In this document: positions 1-9,201 of the stretch, piece after piece
Numbering within the stretch: position 1 is the first letter of the stretch
Layout of the letters: each line of letters begins with the position of its first letter
NCBI RefSeq assembly: GCF_000682695.1
Contig: NZ_AWFG01000041.1
Span: forward strand, 62,001 to 126,000
Length of the DNA stretch: 64,000 nucleotides
DNA from: Hyphomonas chukchiensis
Lineage (GTDB): Bacteria; Pseudomonadota; Alphaproteobacteria; Caulobacterales; Hyphomonadaceae
Reading direction: 5' to 3'
The notes under the pieces: generated by a model
The model's database searches: none
Seen by the model: the letters and a program-made list of their open reading frames with translations, nothing else
What the model was told of the DNA's origin: nothing
Position numbers and translations under genes: made by a program

Positions 1-806
1 CTTGCAACCGATTTGATCGGGCGGGGCTGGTCGCAGAGGATGACCTCGTTACCGCGCACGATGAAGATCTGGCCGCTCACGGTCTTCGCCTTGTCGGCGC
101 AGAGGGCGATGGCGAGCTGGGCGACCTGGTCTGCACGCATGGAATTCTTGATCCGCTCGACGCGCTGGGCGCCGGCCTCGTCCTTCACCGGGATCGAGGC
201 AATCATGCGCGTCCATGCAAAGGGCGCGATGACGTTGGAGCGAATGTTCTTGCGCTCACCTTCCATGGCAATGATGCGCGAGAGGCCCACGATGCCCATC
301 TTGGCAGCGGCATAGTTCGCCTGGCCAATATTGCCGATGATGCCGGACGTGGACGTGAACAGCACGAACGAGCCGCTTTCCTTTTCCCGGAAGAGTTCAA
401 CGGCGGCGCGGGTGACGTTGAAGCTGCCGCGCAGGTGAACGTCGATCACGCTGTCCCAGTCGGATTCGCTCATCTTGTGGAACATGCCGTCGCGCAGAAT
501 GCCGGCCGGGTTGATGATCGAGTCGAGCGTGCCGTAGGTGTCCTTCGCCTGTTCGATCATGCCCTGCACGGCTTTCATGTCGGTCACGCTGTCGGAGTTC
601 GACACGGCCTCGCCACCGGCCGCGCGGATTTCAGCCGCGACCTTCTCGGCCGGGCCGGCATCGCCTTCGTCACCGCCTGACAGGCTGCCGCCGAGATCGT
701 TGACCACAACCTTGGCGCCTTCGCGGGCTGCCAGCAGGGCTGTCTCGCGCCCGATACCGTTGCCGCCGCCGGTGACCAGCACCACTTTTCCGTCAAGAAC
801 GCCCAT
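1..806 (-). CDS. SDR-family 3-hydroxyacyl-CoA dehydrogenase-like oxidoreductase (3' end cut by window)
   Basis: 268 residues are visible from an ATG at 806; the C-terminus lies beyond base 1. The N-terminal Rossmann motif TGGGNGIG is at residues 12-19, NDLGG follows strand 2, and the catalytic YAAAK gives Tyr165 and Lys169, so this is a classical NAD(P)-dependent short-chain dehydrogenase. The long insert after NDLGG (GDEGDAGPAEK) and the MFHKMSESDWD stretch are typical of the (3R)-hydroxyacyl-CoA dehydrogenase domain of MFE-2-like enzymes, so a role in fatty-acid or sterol side-chain oxidation is inferred, not proven. The usual NNAG motif reads NPAG (residues 99-102), a small deviation at a structural position. 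The start sits just after GGATTAACGAAA with only a weak ribosome site. Confidence 0.85.
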   Translation of the reverse strand, partial: MGVLDGKVVLVTGGGNGIGRETALLAAREGAKVVVNDLGGSLSGGDEGDAGPAEKVAAEIRAAGGEAVSNSDSVTDMKAVQGMIEQAKDTYGTLDSIINPAGILRDGMFHKMSESDWDSVIDVHLRGSFNVTRAAVELFREKESGSFVLFTSTSGIIGNIGQANYAAAKMGIVGLSRIIAMEGERKNIRSNVIAPFAWTRMIASIPVKDEAGAQRVERIKNSMRADQVAQLAIALCADKAKTVSGQIFIVRGNEVILCDQPRPIKSVA

Positions 807-911
807 TTTCGTTAATCCTCCGAATTTTCCATGTGATTGACGGGCACCCTAGATACCGCCAAGCAATGTTCAAGGTTTGAAACGCGAATTGAGGAAGGCT
901 AAGGCTGGGGC

Positions 912-1562
912 ATGACAAAGACATTTAAAGCTGTGATTTGGGATTTCGGGGGCGTTTTTACCTCCTCTCCCTTCGATGCCTTCACCCGCTACGAGGAAGA
1001 AAAAGGCCTGCCGAAGGACTTTATCCGCTCGGTCAATGCCGTGAATCCGCTGGAAAACGCATGGGCATTGCTTGAACGCAGCGAAGTGGACGCGGCCGGT
1101 TTTGACGGGATGTTCCGCGATGAATCTGCCGCCCTCGGGCATGAAGTGCCGGGCCGCGACGTCTTGTCCCTCCTGTCCGGCAGCTTGCGTCCACGCGTCG
1201 TGGAGGCCCTGAAAGTGTGCAAGGCCAAGGGCAAGGTCGGCTGCATCACGAATAATGCGCCGATCGGGAAGGGGGCCTCAATGACCAATGACGCCCAGAA
1301 GGCAGCTGATCTGGAAAAAGTCTTCGCCATGTTCGATCACGTCATCGAAAGCTCGAAGCTTGGCATCCGCAAGCCGGACCCGCGCATCTATGCGCTGATG
1401 TGTGAAGCACTGGACGTGGACCCGGCCGATTGCGTCTATCTCGATGACCTCGGCATCAACCTCAAGCCCGCCCGCCAGATGGGCATGACGACGATCAAGG
1501 TGCTCGGCGAAGACCAGTTGCTCGCCGATCTTGAGGCCGCTACCGGCTATGTGCTGGCGTAA
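912..1562 (+). CDS. HAD-IA family hydrolase (EPHX2/ACAD10 N-domain type)
   Basis: 216 aa cytosolic phosphatase-like protein. Motif I is WDFGG with nucleophile Asp11; the second Asp of the usual DxD is Gly, as in the N-terminal domain of soluble epoxide hydrolase. Motif II is ITNNAP, motif III Lys lies in LGIRKPDPRIY, and motif IV is YLDDLGIN, so the four HAD motifs are present in order. The EPHX2/ACAD10 subfamily is known, but the physiological substrate cannot be read from sequence. The start is ATG at 912 after AAGGCTGGGGC. Its 3' end overlaps the next lipoprotein gene by 14 nt, which suggests translational coupling. Confidence 0.85.
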   Translation: MTKTFKAVIWDFGGVFTSSPFDAFTRYEEEKGLPKDFIRSVNAVNPLENAWALLERSEVDAAGFDGMFRDESAALGHEVPGRDVLSLLSGSLRPRVVEALKVCKAKGKVGCITNNAPIGKGASMTNDAQKAADLEKVFAMFDHVIESSKLGIRKPDPRIYALMCEALDVDPADCVYLDDLGINLKPARQMGMTTIKVLGEDQLLADLEAATGYVLA

Positions 1563-2130
1563 GGCGGTCTTCGCGGCGGCGGCGCTCGCCCTCGCCGGGT
1601 GCAGCCAGGGCAGCGACGCGCCAGAGCCGGCCATACCAGACGAGAGCCTGACGCAGTCTCCGCAACCGGCCGCTCCGGTCGAAATCACGCAGACCGTCAG
1701 CGCCACGCGCGACCTGCTGCTGAAATATGCCGCTCAGGGATCGCTGACCAAGCTGGCGCGTCTCGCCGACCAGAGCGATGGCTTCATTTCCAATTTCAAT
1801 GGCCAGCCGCATCAGGAATTCTGGGACCTGCTGCGCCGCACCGGGCTCGACCCGAACCTGAAATTGCGTGAATTGCTGGGCCAAGCGCCCGGTTTGCGTG
1901 TTGTCGACGGGGAACGCTGGTATGTCTGGCCTGCGCTCGCCGCACGCGATGCCAATGAACTGATCCCGGAAAAGCTGTCCTTCCAGGATCGCAAGCAATT
2001 GCGGGAACTTATCGGCGAAGACGGGATTGCCCTTATACGAGCCGGCAAAGGCTATCCGGGCATGCGCACCGCAATCGCGGAAGATGGACGCTGGGTCTAT
2101 TTCGTACTCGGACTCGACGGAGAGGAATGA
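1549..2130 (+). CDS. putative lipoprotein of unknown function
   Basis: 193 aa from the ATG at 1549, which lies inside the end of the HAD gene; a TTG 18 nt further up is in frame but less likely. The N-terminus [18 protein letters not shown] is a short lipoprotein signal with lipobox LAGC, so the mature protein should be lipid-anchored in the periplasm. The remainder is about 170 residues rich in short helices ([19 protein letters not shown], then [11 protein letters not shown] and [12 protein letters not shown] near the end). I do not recognise a named domain. The stop codon lies 4 nt before the next ATG, so HAD, lipoprotein and pterin dehydratase are probably one transcript. Confidence 0.7.
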   Translation: MCWRKAVFAAAALALAGCSQGSDAPEPAIPDESLTQSPQPAAPVEITQTVSATRDLLLKYAAQGSLTKLARLADQSDGFISNFNGQPHQEFWDLLRRTGLDPNLKLRELLGQAPGLRVVDGERWYVWPALAARDANELIPEKLSFQDRKQLRELIGEDGIALIRAGKGYPGMRTAIAEDGRWVYFVLGLDGEE

Positions 2131-2134
2131 ATAC

Positions 2135-2428
2135 ATGACAGGCAAGATCGGCGCGAGCGCCGCACTGGAACAACTCACGGGCTGGACGCAAGGCAAAGGC
2201 GACCGCGACGTGATCGAGAAGACCTATAAATTTGCCGACTTCAAGACGGCGTGGGCCTTTATGACCAGCACCGCCATCAAGGCGGACGGCATGGATCACC
2301 ATCCTGAATGGTTCAATGTGTACAACAAGGTCGAAGTGACCCTGACCACGCATGACGTTGATGGCGTTTCGCCAAAGGATGTCGAGCTTGCAGGTTACAT
2401 GGACGCCTTGGCCGCCAAGCTAGGCTAA
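2135..2428 (+). CDS. phhB: 4a-hydroxytetrahydrobiopterin dehydratase (pterin-4-alpha-carbinolamine dehydratase)
   Basis: 97 aa, the normal size for the PCD/DCoH family. The family signature [16 protein letters not shown] is followed by [16 protein letters not shown], and the two adjacent His plus the later His are the known active-site histidines. The enzyme dehydrates the 4a-carbinolamine pterin formed by aromatic amino-acid hydroxylases; no phenylalanine hydroxylase gene is in this window. I chose ATG 2135 because the family starts just before an amphipathic helix (LEQLTGWTQ), and the longer frame from 2027 overlaps the lipoprotein gene. SD-like GAGAGGAA lies just upstream. Confidence 0.93.
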   Translation: MTGKIGASAALEQLTGWTQGKGDRDVIEKTYKFADFKTAWAFMTSTAIKADGMDHHPEWFNVYNKVEVTLTTHDVDGVSPKDVELAGYMDALAAKLG

Positions 2429-2439
2429 GCGCGAAAGTG

Positions 2440-4140
2440 TCAGCTTCCCACGGCGGATTTGCGAGGACTGTATGGTGAAGCGATGTCATCATCCGACAGA
2501 TCTGTCAGGGCCTGCGACGGGTCGAGATGTCGTATGCCCTTCTTTTCATGCACCCGGGTCAGGGCGGCCATGAGTTCGTGCTCGATGATTGGCTTGGCGA
2601 TATAATCGTCCATACCCATCTGGAGATAGCGTTCGCGGTCGCCGTTCATCGCGTCAGCAGTCAGCGCGATCACGGGGATATCGCTCCAGCGCTCGCGGCT
2701 GTCCCGGATCCGTCGCAACACTTCCGGCCCGTCCATGCCCGGCATATGCGCATCTAGCAGGACGATGTCGAAGGTTTCGCTGTTGAGCCGGGCCAGCGCA
2801 TCCTTGCCGCTCGGGACATCTGTCACGATGACGCCCAGCGGTTCCAGAACGACGCGCGCCACGCGCCGGTTGATGGTGTTGTCATCCACGACCAGCGCCC
2901 GCACGCCCTTGAGCAGGTCAACCTCACGATTGGCCATGCCAGAGTCTGACTTGACCACTTTCTTCGGTGCATCGGCCACGCGGGCCTCGAACGAGAAGGT
3001 GAAGATCGATCCTTCGCCTGGTTTGCTGACGCAGGTGACATCCCCGCCCATGAGCTGAGCCAGCTTGCGGGAGATGGCGAGGCCGAGGCCCGAGCCACCA
3101 TATTCACGTGTGGTGGAGGAATCTGCCTGCTGGAAGTTCTGGAACAGCTTGCTGCGTTGCTCCTCACTGATGCCGATCCCCGTATCGGAGACGTGGATGG
3201 TAATGGCGATCCGTCCGTCTCGCGACATATCGCCGGCCATGACAGCAAGTGTGACGCCGCCTTCTTTCGTGAACTTGAGGGCATTGGTCAAAAGATTGTC
3301 GATGCACTGGCGCACCCGGGTCGTGTCGATTGCGAGATGCTCGGGAAGCTTCGGATCGAAGGCGACCTTGAGGAACAGGCCTTTTTTCTCCGCCAGCGGC
3401 CTGTAATTGCGCTCAATCCAGGATATCCTGTTGCGGACATTCTCGACCACCGGGGTGATTTCCAGTCTGCCGGCCTCGATCCGCGAAAGGTCCAGGATGT
3501 CATTGAGCAGCAGCAGGAGCGTGTGCGAGCTCTCGACGATGGTGTCGACCATTTCGGTTTCTTCAGCGCCCAGCGTGCGGTGGCGCAGACCCTCGGCCAT
3601 GCCGATAATGCCATTGAGTGGCGTGCGGATCTCGTGGCTCATCGATGCCAGGAATTCCGATTTCGCCTCGCTGGCCATCAGCGCGTGCCGGCGCGCGGCA
3701 TTCAGCGAAATCTCCCGCTGCACAAGGCCGGTCACGTCATGCGTGACGCCGATCAAATAGCCATCATCGAGACGCGAATGGCTGGTCACGACATGCCGGC
3801 CCGTGGCCGTGACCATGTCGAGGTCCTTGCACTTGCGGATTGCGTCCATGACGATGGTATGGCGCACCTGGAACGTGGCCTCGTTCAGGCGCGGGAACAG
3901 GCTGCGGATCTGGCGGGCAACGGAATCGTGGAACGAGATGCCCTCGTCCATGCTGGCATAGAGAACGGGCCAGTGCTCCCGTGCTGCCGTGTTGGCGTAC
4001 CGGAGCGTACCATCAGGCCGATAGATGATGAACCCGCCCTGCATCTGGTCAAGCGCATGCCACGCCTTCTCAGCAGAGATTGTCCGTTCATCCGACATAC
4101 TGGCTTGTCCATTCCCCAAATACCCAAACCTAGCGGTCAT
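2440..4140 (-). CDS. hybrid sensor histidine kinase/response regulator
   Basis: 566 aa from ATG 4140, or 552 aa from ATG 4098 (MSDERTIS), which is equally plausible because neither has a clear ribosome site. Order of domains: a PAS-like N-terminus (GGFIIYRPDGTLRYAN, about residues 30-150), HisKA with SHEIRTPLNG carrying the phospho-His, HATPase with DTGIGI, the F-box GSGLGLAISRKL and GEGSIFTF, then a receiver domain with VDDNTINRR, phospho-acceptor LLDAHMPGMDG and LTADAM. No membrane segment is visible, so it should be cytosolic. The receiver in cis suggests a phosphorelay through an unlinked HPt protein. The C-terminal 45 residues carry no output domain. Confidence 0.93.
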   Translation of the reverse strand: MTARFGYLGNGQASMSDERTISAEKAWHALDQMQGGFIIYRPDGTLRYANTAAREHWPVLYASMDEGISFHDSVARQIRSLFPRLNEATFQVRHTIVMDAIRKCKDLDMVTATGRHVVTSHSRLDDGYLIGVTHDVTGLVQREISLNAARRHALMASEAKSEFLASMSHEIRTPLNGIIGMAEGLRHRTLGAEETEMVDTIVESSHTLLLLLNDILDLSRIEAGRLEITPVVENVRNRISWIERNYRPLAEKKGLFLKVAFDPKLPEHLAIDTTRVRQCIDNLLTNALKFTKEGGVTLAVMAGDMSRDGRIAITIHVSDTGIGISEEQRSKLFQNFQQADSSTTREYGGSGLGLAISRKLAQLMGGDVTCVSKPGEGSIFTFSFEARVADAPKKVVKSDSGMANREVDLLKGVRALVVDDNTINRRVARVVLEPLGVIVTDVPSGKDALARLNSETFDIVLLDAHMPGMDGPEVLRRIRDSRERWSDIPVIALTADAMNGDRERYLQMGMDDYIAKPIIEHELMAALTRVHEKKGIRHLDPSQALTDLSDDDIASPYSPRKSAVGS

Positions 4141-4187
4141 TTATGTAGGGAACGTAAAATCTCTGCCGGATGACAACCCCAGATGGA

Positions 4188-5738
4188 TCAGCCGCCCTTC
4201 TTCCAGGCGACCTGGTAGAGGTCAAACCGGCGGTCTTTCAGGTTCTGCACGGCGCCGGATTGGCGGGCGGTCAGAAGGTCCGAGAGCGAAAGATCGGCCA
4301 GCGCCACGGTTTCTGTATTGGCTGGCGTGTCGGCTGCAACCCCGTCGCGCGAGAAAGGGAAGTCCGACGGCGTCAGGATGCAGCTCTCCGCATAGTGAAT
4401 GTCCATGTTCTCCACGTTGGGCAGGTTGCCCACCACGCCGGACATGACGACATAGCACTGGTTCTCGACCGCCCGAGCCTGGCAGCAATAGCGCACGCGC
4501 AGGTATCCGCGCCGCTCGTCGGTGCAGAAGGGGACGAACAGAAGCAGGGCGCCCTGATCGACCAGATGGCGGGCCTGTTCAGGGAATTCGCTGTCATAAC
4601 AGATCATCACGCCGATGGGGCCGCAATCGGTCTGGATGACGGTGTTGCCCTTGCCGCCCTGGATGTTCCACCAGCGCCGCTCAGATGGTGTGGGGTGGAG
4701 CTTCTGCTGGGTGTGAACCGAGCCATCGCGCAGGAAGATGTATGACACGTTGAGAATGTCGCCATTCTCCATCTTGCTCGGGTGTGAGCCGCCAATGATG
4801 TTGATATTGTAGGAGACCGCGAGCTTTTCCATGAAGGCGATATAGCGCTGCGTATATTCCGAAATCTTCTCGATCGCTTCCATCGGCCCGAGTGGCTTTT
4901 GCTCAAGCGATAGTAATTGCAGCGTGAACAGTTCCGGGAAGACGACAAAGTCGGAGCGGTAATCGGACGCGATATCGACGAAATACTCGACCTGCGTCTC
5001 GAACTCATCGATCGACTGGATGCGACGCATCTGGAACTGTACGGTCGTGATGCGGACGCTTTCGGGCAGGTCTGTGTTGCCGAGGCTGGGCTTCGCCTTG
5101 ATCTCTTCCTGCGCCAGCGGGTTCTTCCAGAACATGTGCGTGGCATGGTTCATCGAGGCCGTGTCGCCGGGCAGGTAGTTCTTCAGCACACCAATCGGCT
5201 CGAAGCCCTGGCGCAGCTGGAACGTGATGACCTGATCCTTGAGCTTGGAAGCAACCACCGCGGCAACATAATCGGCCGGGTTCGGATATTCCTTGGCGCG
5301 GCGTGCGTAGCCCGGCATACGCCCGCCGAACACGATGCCTTTCAGCTCAAGATACTGGCAAAGTTCCTGGCGTACGCGGTAGAACCGCTGGCCGATCCGA
5401 AGGCGGCGGAAGTCGGGGTCGACACCCACATCCATGCCATAGAGAACGTCGCCCTCGACATCATGGCGGGCAGCAAAGCCGACGCCCGTGATCTCGTCCC
5501 ATGTGTGCGGCGCGAAGGCCACTTCGGACTTGATCATGAATGTCGCTGCATGGCCGACAATCTTGCCCTCATACTCGGCGACGAACTGGCCGTCAGGAAA
5601 GCGGTTGATATGGCCGAGCAGGTTGTCCCGGGTATAGCCCATGCCGGCACCGTAAATCCGCTCCGACAGGTCGATCATCGCGCTCACATCAGCGGGTGTT
5701 GCATTGCGGACAATCAGTTTGGCGGCAGAATTCGTCAT
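4188..5738 (-). CDS. GNAT acetyltransferase-nitrilase fusion protein
   Basis: 516 aa from ATG 5738, which follows GGAG; longer upstream frames overlap the kinase gene. Residues about 8-190 form a GNAT domain (DVGVDPDFRRLRIGQRFY is the acetyl-CoA binding A-motif). Residues about 225-510 form a carbon-nitrogen hydrolase with the triad Glu269 (VVFPEL), Lys346 (QKLHPTPSE) and Cys380 (VMICYDSE), all present. The nitrilase superfamily cleaves or forms amides through the Cys; a GNAT fused upstream is a known arrangement. The natural substrate is unknown; the pairing suggests acylation and deacylation or amide turnover on one amine substrate, which is inference. It sits 58 bp downstream of the EnvZ-like kinase on the same strand. 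Confidence 0.93.
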   Translation of the reverse strand: MTNSAAKLIVRNATPADVSAMIDLSERIYGAGMGYTRDNLLGHINRFPDGQFVAEYEGKIVGHAATFMIKSEVAFAPHTWDEITGVGFAARHDVEGDVLYGMDVGVDPDFRRLRIGQRFYRVRQELCQYLELKGIVFGGRMPGYARRAKEYPNPADYVAAVVASKLKDQVITFQLRQGFEPIGVLKNYLPGDTASMNHATHMFWKNPLAQEEIKAKPSLGNTDLPESVRITTVQFQMRRIQSIDEFETQVEYFVDIASDYRSDFVVFPELFTLQLLSLEQKPLGPMEAIEKISEYTQRYIAFMEKLAVSYNINIIGGSHPSKMENGDILNVSYIFLRDGSVHTQQKLHPTPSERRWWNIQGGKGNTVIQTDCGPIGVMICYDSEFPEQARHLVDQGALLLFVPFCTDERRGYLRVRYCCQARAVENQCYVVMSGVVGNLPNVENMDIHYAESCILTPSDFPFSRDGVAADTPANTETVALADLSLSDLLTARQSGAVQNLKDRRFDLYQVAWKKGG

Positions 5739-5796
5739 GGAGGCTCCGGATTGATGGGAAGGGTAGTTATATGGGCTGCGTCCTAGAAAGTTCCAG

Positions 5797-7089
5797 TTAA
5801 TGAGGCAGCCGCAGGCTGGCTCGCAAACCGCCGAGAACACTGTCGGAGAGGCGCAAGTCGCCTCCATGCGCTCTCGCCGTGTCGCGCGCAAGGGTTAGTC
5901 CCAGCCCGGTGCCGGACGTGTTTTGCGTGCGCGCCTCATCAAGGCGTGAGAATGGGCGGAAGGCTTCCTCGCGGCGCTCGGGCGGAATGCCGGGGCCATT
6001 GTCGTCGACATGGACTTCGGCGGCATGCGGACCATCGAGCACGGTTACCCGCACATCCGTCGCATATTTCACGGCATTGGAGATCAGGTTGTTGATGGCA
6101 CGTTTCAGTGCGAGAGGGCGACCTGTCGCCGAGATTGACGCCGGCCCGACAACGGCGACATGGGCGCCAAATCCGGCAGCCGCCTCGCGCACGAGCTGGG
6201 CGAGATCCAGCGGGATGGGCTCGTCGCCTTCTTCACCCCGGGCGAAGGTCAGGTATTCATCGAGCATCATGGCCATGTCGTCGAGGTCTGACTGGGCGGC
6301 GGCAAGCTCGTCCGACTGCTCCATCATCGCGAGCGACAGTTTCAGGCGCGTCAGCGGCGTACGAAGATCATGGCTGACACCGGCCAGCATGGCCGTGCGC
6401 TGATCGGCAAAGGCGGTCAGGCGGCTCTTCATGTCGAGAAGGGCGCGGGCGGCATCGCGCACTTCGGTGGCACCGGACGGGCGGAAGCCCGGTGAATCCC
6501 GGCCCCGGCCAAAGGCGCGCGCGGCTTCTGACAGGCGCAGGATGGAGCGCACCTGCTGGTTCAGGAAGGCAACGGCCAGCCCCAGCATCAAGAGGGACGA
6601 GGCGATCACCCAGACAATGAAGAAGTGCGAGTTGACGACCAGCGCCCGCTTTCGCTCGATCAGGATCTCGGCTGTGCCGCTACCTGACGCAAAGCGGAAG
6701 TGCAGCATTGTGTCTGGATCGACTCTGACATCAACCGGCACACCGAGACGGATCGACAATTCCTCGGTCAGCGTCTTTCCATAGGCAAAACTGTGCACGA
6801 GGCGTGGGCCGCCTTCCGCCGGATCCACATGGTTGCATGTGAATGTCATGTCGAGATCGCGTTCGAGTTGCTGCTGCGTCATCAGTGTGTCGGGGTGGGC
6901 GTCGCAGAAGGACTGGATCTGCGCCGCGTCGCGGGCGATCGCTTGCGCCAGCTTGCGGTTCACCTCGGCGAGGTGGCTGTCATAGTAATACCAGGTCATC
7001 AGCGCGAGGATCAGCACCACAGGCGCCACCACCATCAGCAGGCTGCGCGCATAGAGGCCGCGCGGTGTGATATCTCTCAAGCGTGGCAT
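5797..7089 (-). CDS. EnvZ-like sensor histidine kinase
   Basis: 430 aa inner-membrane kinase. A first membrane helix is at residues about 15-32 (LLMVVAPVVLILALMTWYY), then a periplasmic loop of about 115 residues, a second helix (FFIVWVIASSLLMLGLAVAFL), a HAMP-like linker, HisKA with GVSHDLRTPLTRL and HATPase with DNGPGIP and TGLGLTLARD. This is the EnvZ/RisS layout. It is the third gene of a MarR-OmpR-kinase operon, starting 10 nt after the response-regulator stop, so the regulator is its obvious partner. The periplasmic loop contains a DAHPDTLMTQQQLERDLD helix, but the signal sensed is not evident. Confidence 0.93.
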   Translation of the reverse strand: MPRLRDITPRGLYARSLLMVVAPVVLILALMTWYYYDSHLAEVNRKLAQAIARDAAQIQSFCDAHPDTLMTQQQLERDLDMTFTCNHVDPAEGGPRLVHSFAYGKTLTEELSIRLGVPVDVRVDPDTMLHFRFASGSGTAEILIERKRALVVNSHFFIVWVIASSLLMLGLAVAFLNQQVRSILRLSEAARAFGRGRDSPGFRPSGATEVRDAARALLDMKSRLTAFADQRTAMLAGVSHDLRTPLTRLKLSLAMMEQSDELAAAQSDLDDMAMMLDEYLTFARGEEGDEPIPLDLAQLVREAAAGFGAHVAVVGPASISATGRPLALKRAINNLISNAVKYATDVRVTVLDGPHAAEVHVDDNGPGIPPERREEAFRPFSRLDEARTQNTSGTGLGLTLARDTARAHGGDLRLSDSVLGGLRASLRLPH

Positions 7090-7099
7090 GGCGGGCGCC

Positions 7100-7780
7100 T
7101 CAATCCGGCATCAGGCGGTAACCGACGCCGCGCACTGTCTGGATATGAACCGGCTCGCGCGGATTGGGCTCGATCTTCCGGCGCAGGCGCGTCACCTGCA
7201 CGTCAACCGAGCGTTCCATGCCCGCAGATGTCAGCGACGCGAGTTCCTCACGGCTGACCGGTTCGCCCGCATGGGCTGCGAGGATTGTCAGCAACTGCAG
7301 CTCGGCATCAGTGAGACGAATGCGCTTGTCGCCTTCGCGCAGCTCGCCTCGGGCCGCGTTGAACACAAGGCCCGACATCTCGACCTCTTCGGGCGGCACG
7401 TCCTTGTGCGACCGGCGCAGGATCGCCGCGCAGCGCAGGGCCAGTTCCTCCGGCTCGAACGGCTTGGGCAGATAATCGTCGGCGCCAAGTTTCAGCCCCT
7501 CGATCCGGTCCGAGGCCTGTCCGCGCGCGGTCAGCAGCATGACCGGTGTTTCCTTCTCGCGTCCGGTGCGGATCGCGGCCAGCAGCGACAGGCCGTCTTC
7601 GCCGGGCATCATGACGTCGAGAATGGCAAGATCGAATTCCATCGTGGCCAGCAGGCGTCTTGCGGCAGCCGCGTCGCCAGCTGCCGTCACCCGGTGGCCT
7701 TCACGCGACAGGAAGCGCTTCAACAGATCGCGAATGCGGTCATCGTCATCGACGACAAGAATGTGGGCCGGTTCCTTCAT
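7100..7780 (-). CDS. OmpR-family response regulator (PetR-like)
   Basis: 226 aa from ATG 7780 (MKEPAHILVVDDDD), which matches the usual family N-terminus; the longer frame runs into the MarR gene. The receiver has the acidic VVDDDD cluster, phospho-acceptor LAILDVMMPGEDG and LLTARG; the C-terminal winged helix ends in VDVQVTRLRRKIEPNP and VRGVGYRLMPD, typical of OmpR/PhoB. It begins 7 nt after the upstream MarR gene and is followed by an EnvZ-type kinase. In Rhodobacter, PetP (MarR) and PetR (OmpR) are encoded side by side and are needed for cytochrome bc1 expression; the gene order here fits that model, but orthology is inferred. Confidence 0.93.
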   Translation of the reverse strand: MKEPAHILVVDDDDRIRDLLKRFLSREGHRVTAAGDAAAARRLLATMEFDLAILDVMMPGEDGLSLLAAIRTGREKETPVMLLTARGQASDRIEGLKLGADDYLPKPFEPEELALRCAAILRRSHKDVPPEEVEMSGLVFNAARGELREGDKRIRLTDAELQLLTILAAHAGEPVSREELASLTSAGMERSVDVQVTRLRRKIEPNPREPVHIQTVRGVGYRLMPD

Positions 7781-7787
7781 TGCCGCG

Positions 7788-8252
7788 TCACTTCGCCAGT
7801 GCTTCGAGGGCGAGACGCATGCCGGCGACCGCGTCCGGTCCGGCCGCGCGGAAGGCGAGGCGCAGGCGTTCGCGCAGAACGATGGCAATCGGCGTCGTCA
7901 GTGTTATCCCCGCATCTGACAGGACGAGCGTCCGGCGGCGGCCGTCGCGCTCCTCGCGCTCGCGATCAATTAGGCCGCGCGTGTCCAGGGCGCCGATCAA
8001 GCGCGCAAAGGTCGGCACCGTCATGCCGACTGACTCGCGCATTTCGCTGACAGTCCGGCCCGGCTCATAGCGGATGGTTATGAGAATTTGCATCTCTGGC
8101 TTGCTCAGCCCTGCTTTCTTGCGGGCTGTTTCTGCTGCAGAAAGGAGTTCGCGCCCCCCCGCCATCAGGAGGCCGACACCGCGATCAAGTTCCTGATCCA
8201 TCAGGAAAAGTCGCGGATCGAACGGTCGGTTCAGGTTGACGTCAGGGGCCAT
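7788..8252 (-). CDS. MarR-family transcriptional regulator (PetP-like)
   Basis: 154 aa from ATG 8252. The winged helix-turn-helix is visible as SKPEMQILITIRYEPGRTV, SEMRESVGMTVPTFARLIG, and DTRGLIDREREERDGRRRT, where the last stretch is the charged wing. The start was chosen because upstream sequence runs into the divergent ilvE gene. First gene of the MarR-OmpR-kinase operon, with ilvE starting 54 bp away on the other strand, so both promoters share a very short region. The putative function is transcriptional control with the adjacent two-component pair, as described for PetP/PetR. Confidence 0.88.
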   Translation of the reverse strand: MAPDVNLNRPFDPRLFLMDQELDRGVGLLMAGGRELLSAAETARKKAGLSKPEMQILITIRYEPGRTVSEMRESVGMTVPTFARLIGALDTRGLIDREREERDGRRRTLVLSDAGITLTTPIAIVLRERLRLAFRAAGPDAVAGMRLALEALAK

Positions 8253-8306
8253 AGTCTGAAATGAACGCGAATAGACAAAAAGTGCAAGCGAGGAGCGCTG
8301 AAATCC

Positions 8307-9191
8307 ATGGCAAGTATCCCCTATGACGACCGTGACGGGTATATCTGGATGGACGGCGAATTCGCCGCCTGGCGTGACAGCAAGGTACATATCCTGACGC
8401 ACGCACTGCACTATGCCTCGGCCGTGTTCGAAGGCGAGCGTGCCTATGGCGGCAAGATCTTCCGCTCGCTGGACCATTCCAAGCGCCTGCATAATTCGGC
8501 CCGCATCATGGGCTTCGAAATCCCGTTTACCGTTGAGCAGCTGGAAGAAGCCAAGCGCGAAGCGCTGGCCAAGTCCGGCCTCGACAGCGCCTATGTCCGG
8601 GCCATTGCTTGGCGCGGATCCGAGATGATGGGCGTTTCGGCCCAGAACAACACGATCCATCTCGCCGTGGCCGTCTGGTCATGGGGCGATTATTTTGCCG
8701 ACAAGATGAAGGGCATCCGCCTGACGCACGCTGAATGGCGCCGTCCGGCCCCGGATACCGCGCCCTGCCACGCCAAGGCCGCTGGCCTCTACATGATCTG
8801 TACGCTCTCCAAGCATGCGGCTGAAAAGGCTGGCTATGCCGACGCGCTGATGCTGGATTATCGCGGTCAGGTCGCCGAGGCGACGGGCGCCAACATCTTC
8901 TTTGTGCGCGACAATGCCCTGCACACACCGACGCCGGACTGCTTCCTCAATGGCCTGACGCGTCAGACCACGATCAAGCTCGCCCAGGCGCGCCAGATCG
9001 AGGTTATCGAACGCGCCATCATGCCGGACGAGCTGGCGACTTTCTCCGAATGCTTCATCACGGGCAGCGCCGCCGAGATCACGCCGGTCGCTGAAATCGG
9101 CGCGCACACCTACAAGCCAGCAGAGATCAGCCACTCGCTCGTGGATGACTATACGCGGCTGGTGAACGGCAAGATGGATCTCGCGCTCTAG
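8307..9191 (+). CDS. ilvE: branched-chain amino-acid aminotransferase
   Basis: 294 aa fold-type IV PLP enzyme. The PLP lysine is Lys157 in CHAKAAGLYM, and the class IV signature follows (EATGANIFFV, then TPTPDCFLNGLTRQT). The N-terminal HALHYASAVFEGERAY with catalytic-loop residues is typical of BCAT rather than of D-amino-acid transaminase. It catalyses the last step of valine, leucine and isoleucine synthesis and the first step of their breakdown, using 2-oxoglutarate/glutamate. Divergent from the MarR operon; SD GAGGAGCG precedes the ATG. Confidence 0.95.
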   Translation: MASIPYDDRDGYIWMDGEFAAWRDSKVHILTHALHYASAVFEGERAYGGKIFRSLDHSKRLHNSARIMGFEIPFTVEQLEEAKREALAKSGLDSAYVRAIAWRGSEMMGVSAQNNTIHLAVAVWSWGDYFADKMKGIRLTHAEWRRPAPDTAPCHAKAAGLYMICTLSKHAAEKAGYADALMLDYRGQVAEATGANIFFVRDNALHTPTPDCFLNGLTRQTTIKLAQARQIEVIERAIMPDELATFSECFITGSAAEITPVAEIGAHTYKPAEISHSLVDDYTRLVNGKMDLAL

Positions 9192-9201
9192 GGCGCGAGG
9201 T

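Noticed and set aside
3157-4173. 338-codon plus-strand frame
   Set aside because: Antisense to the hybrid kinase and not protein-like.
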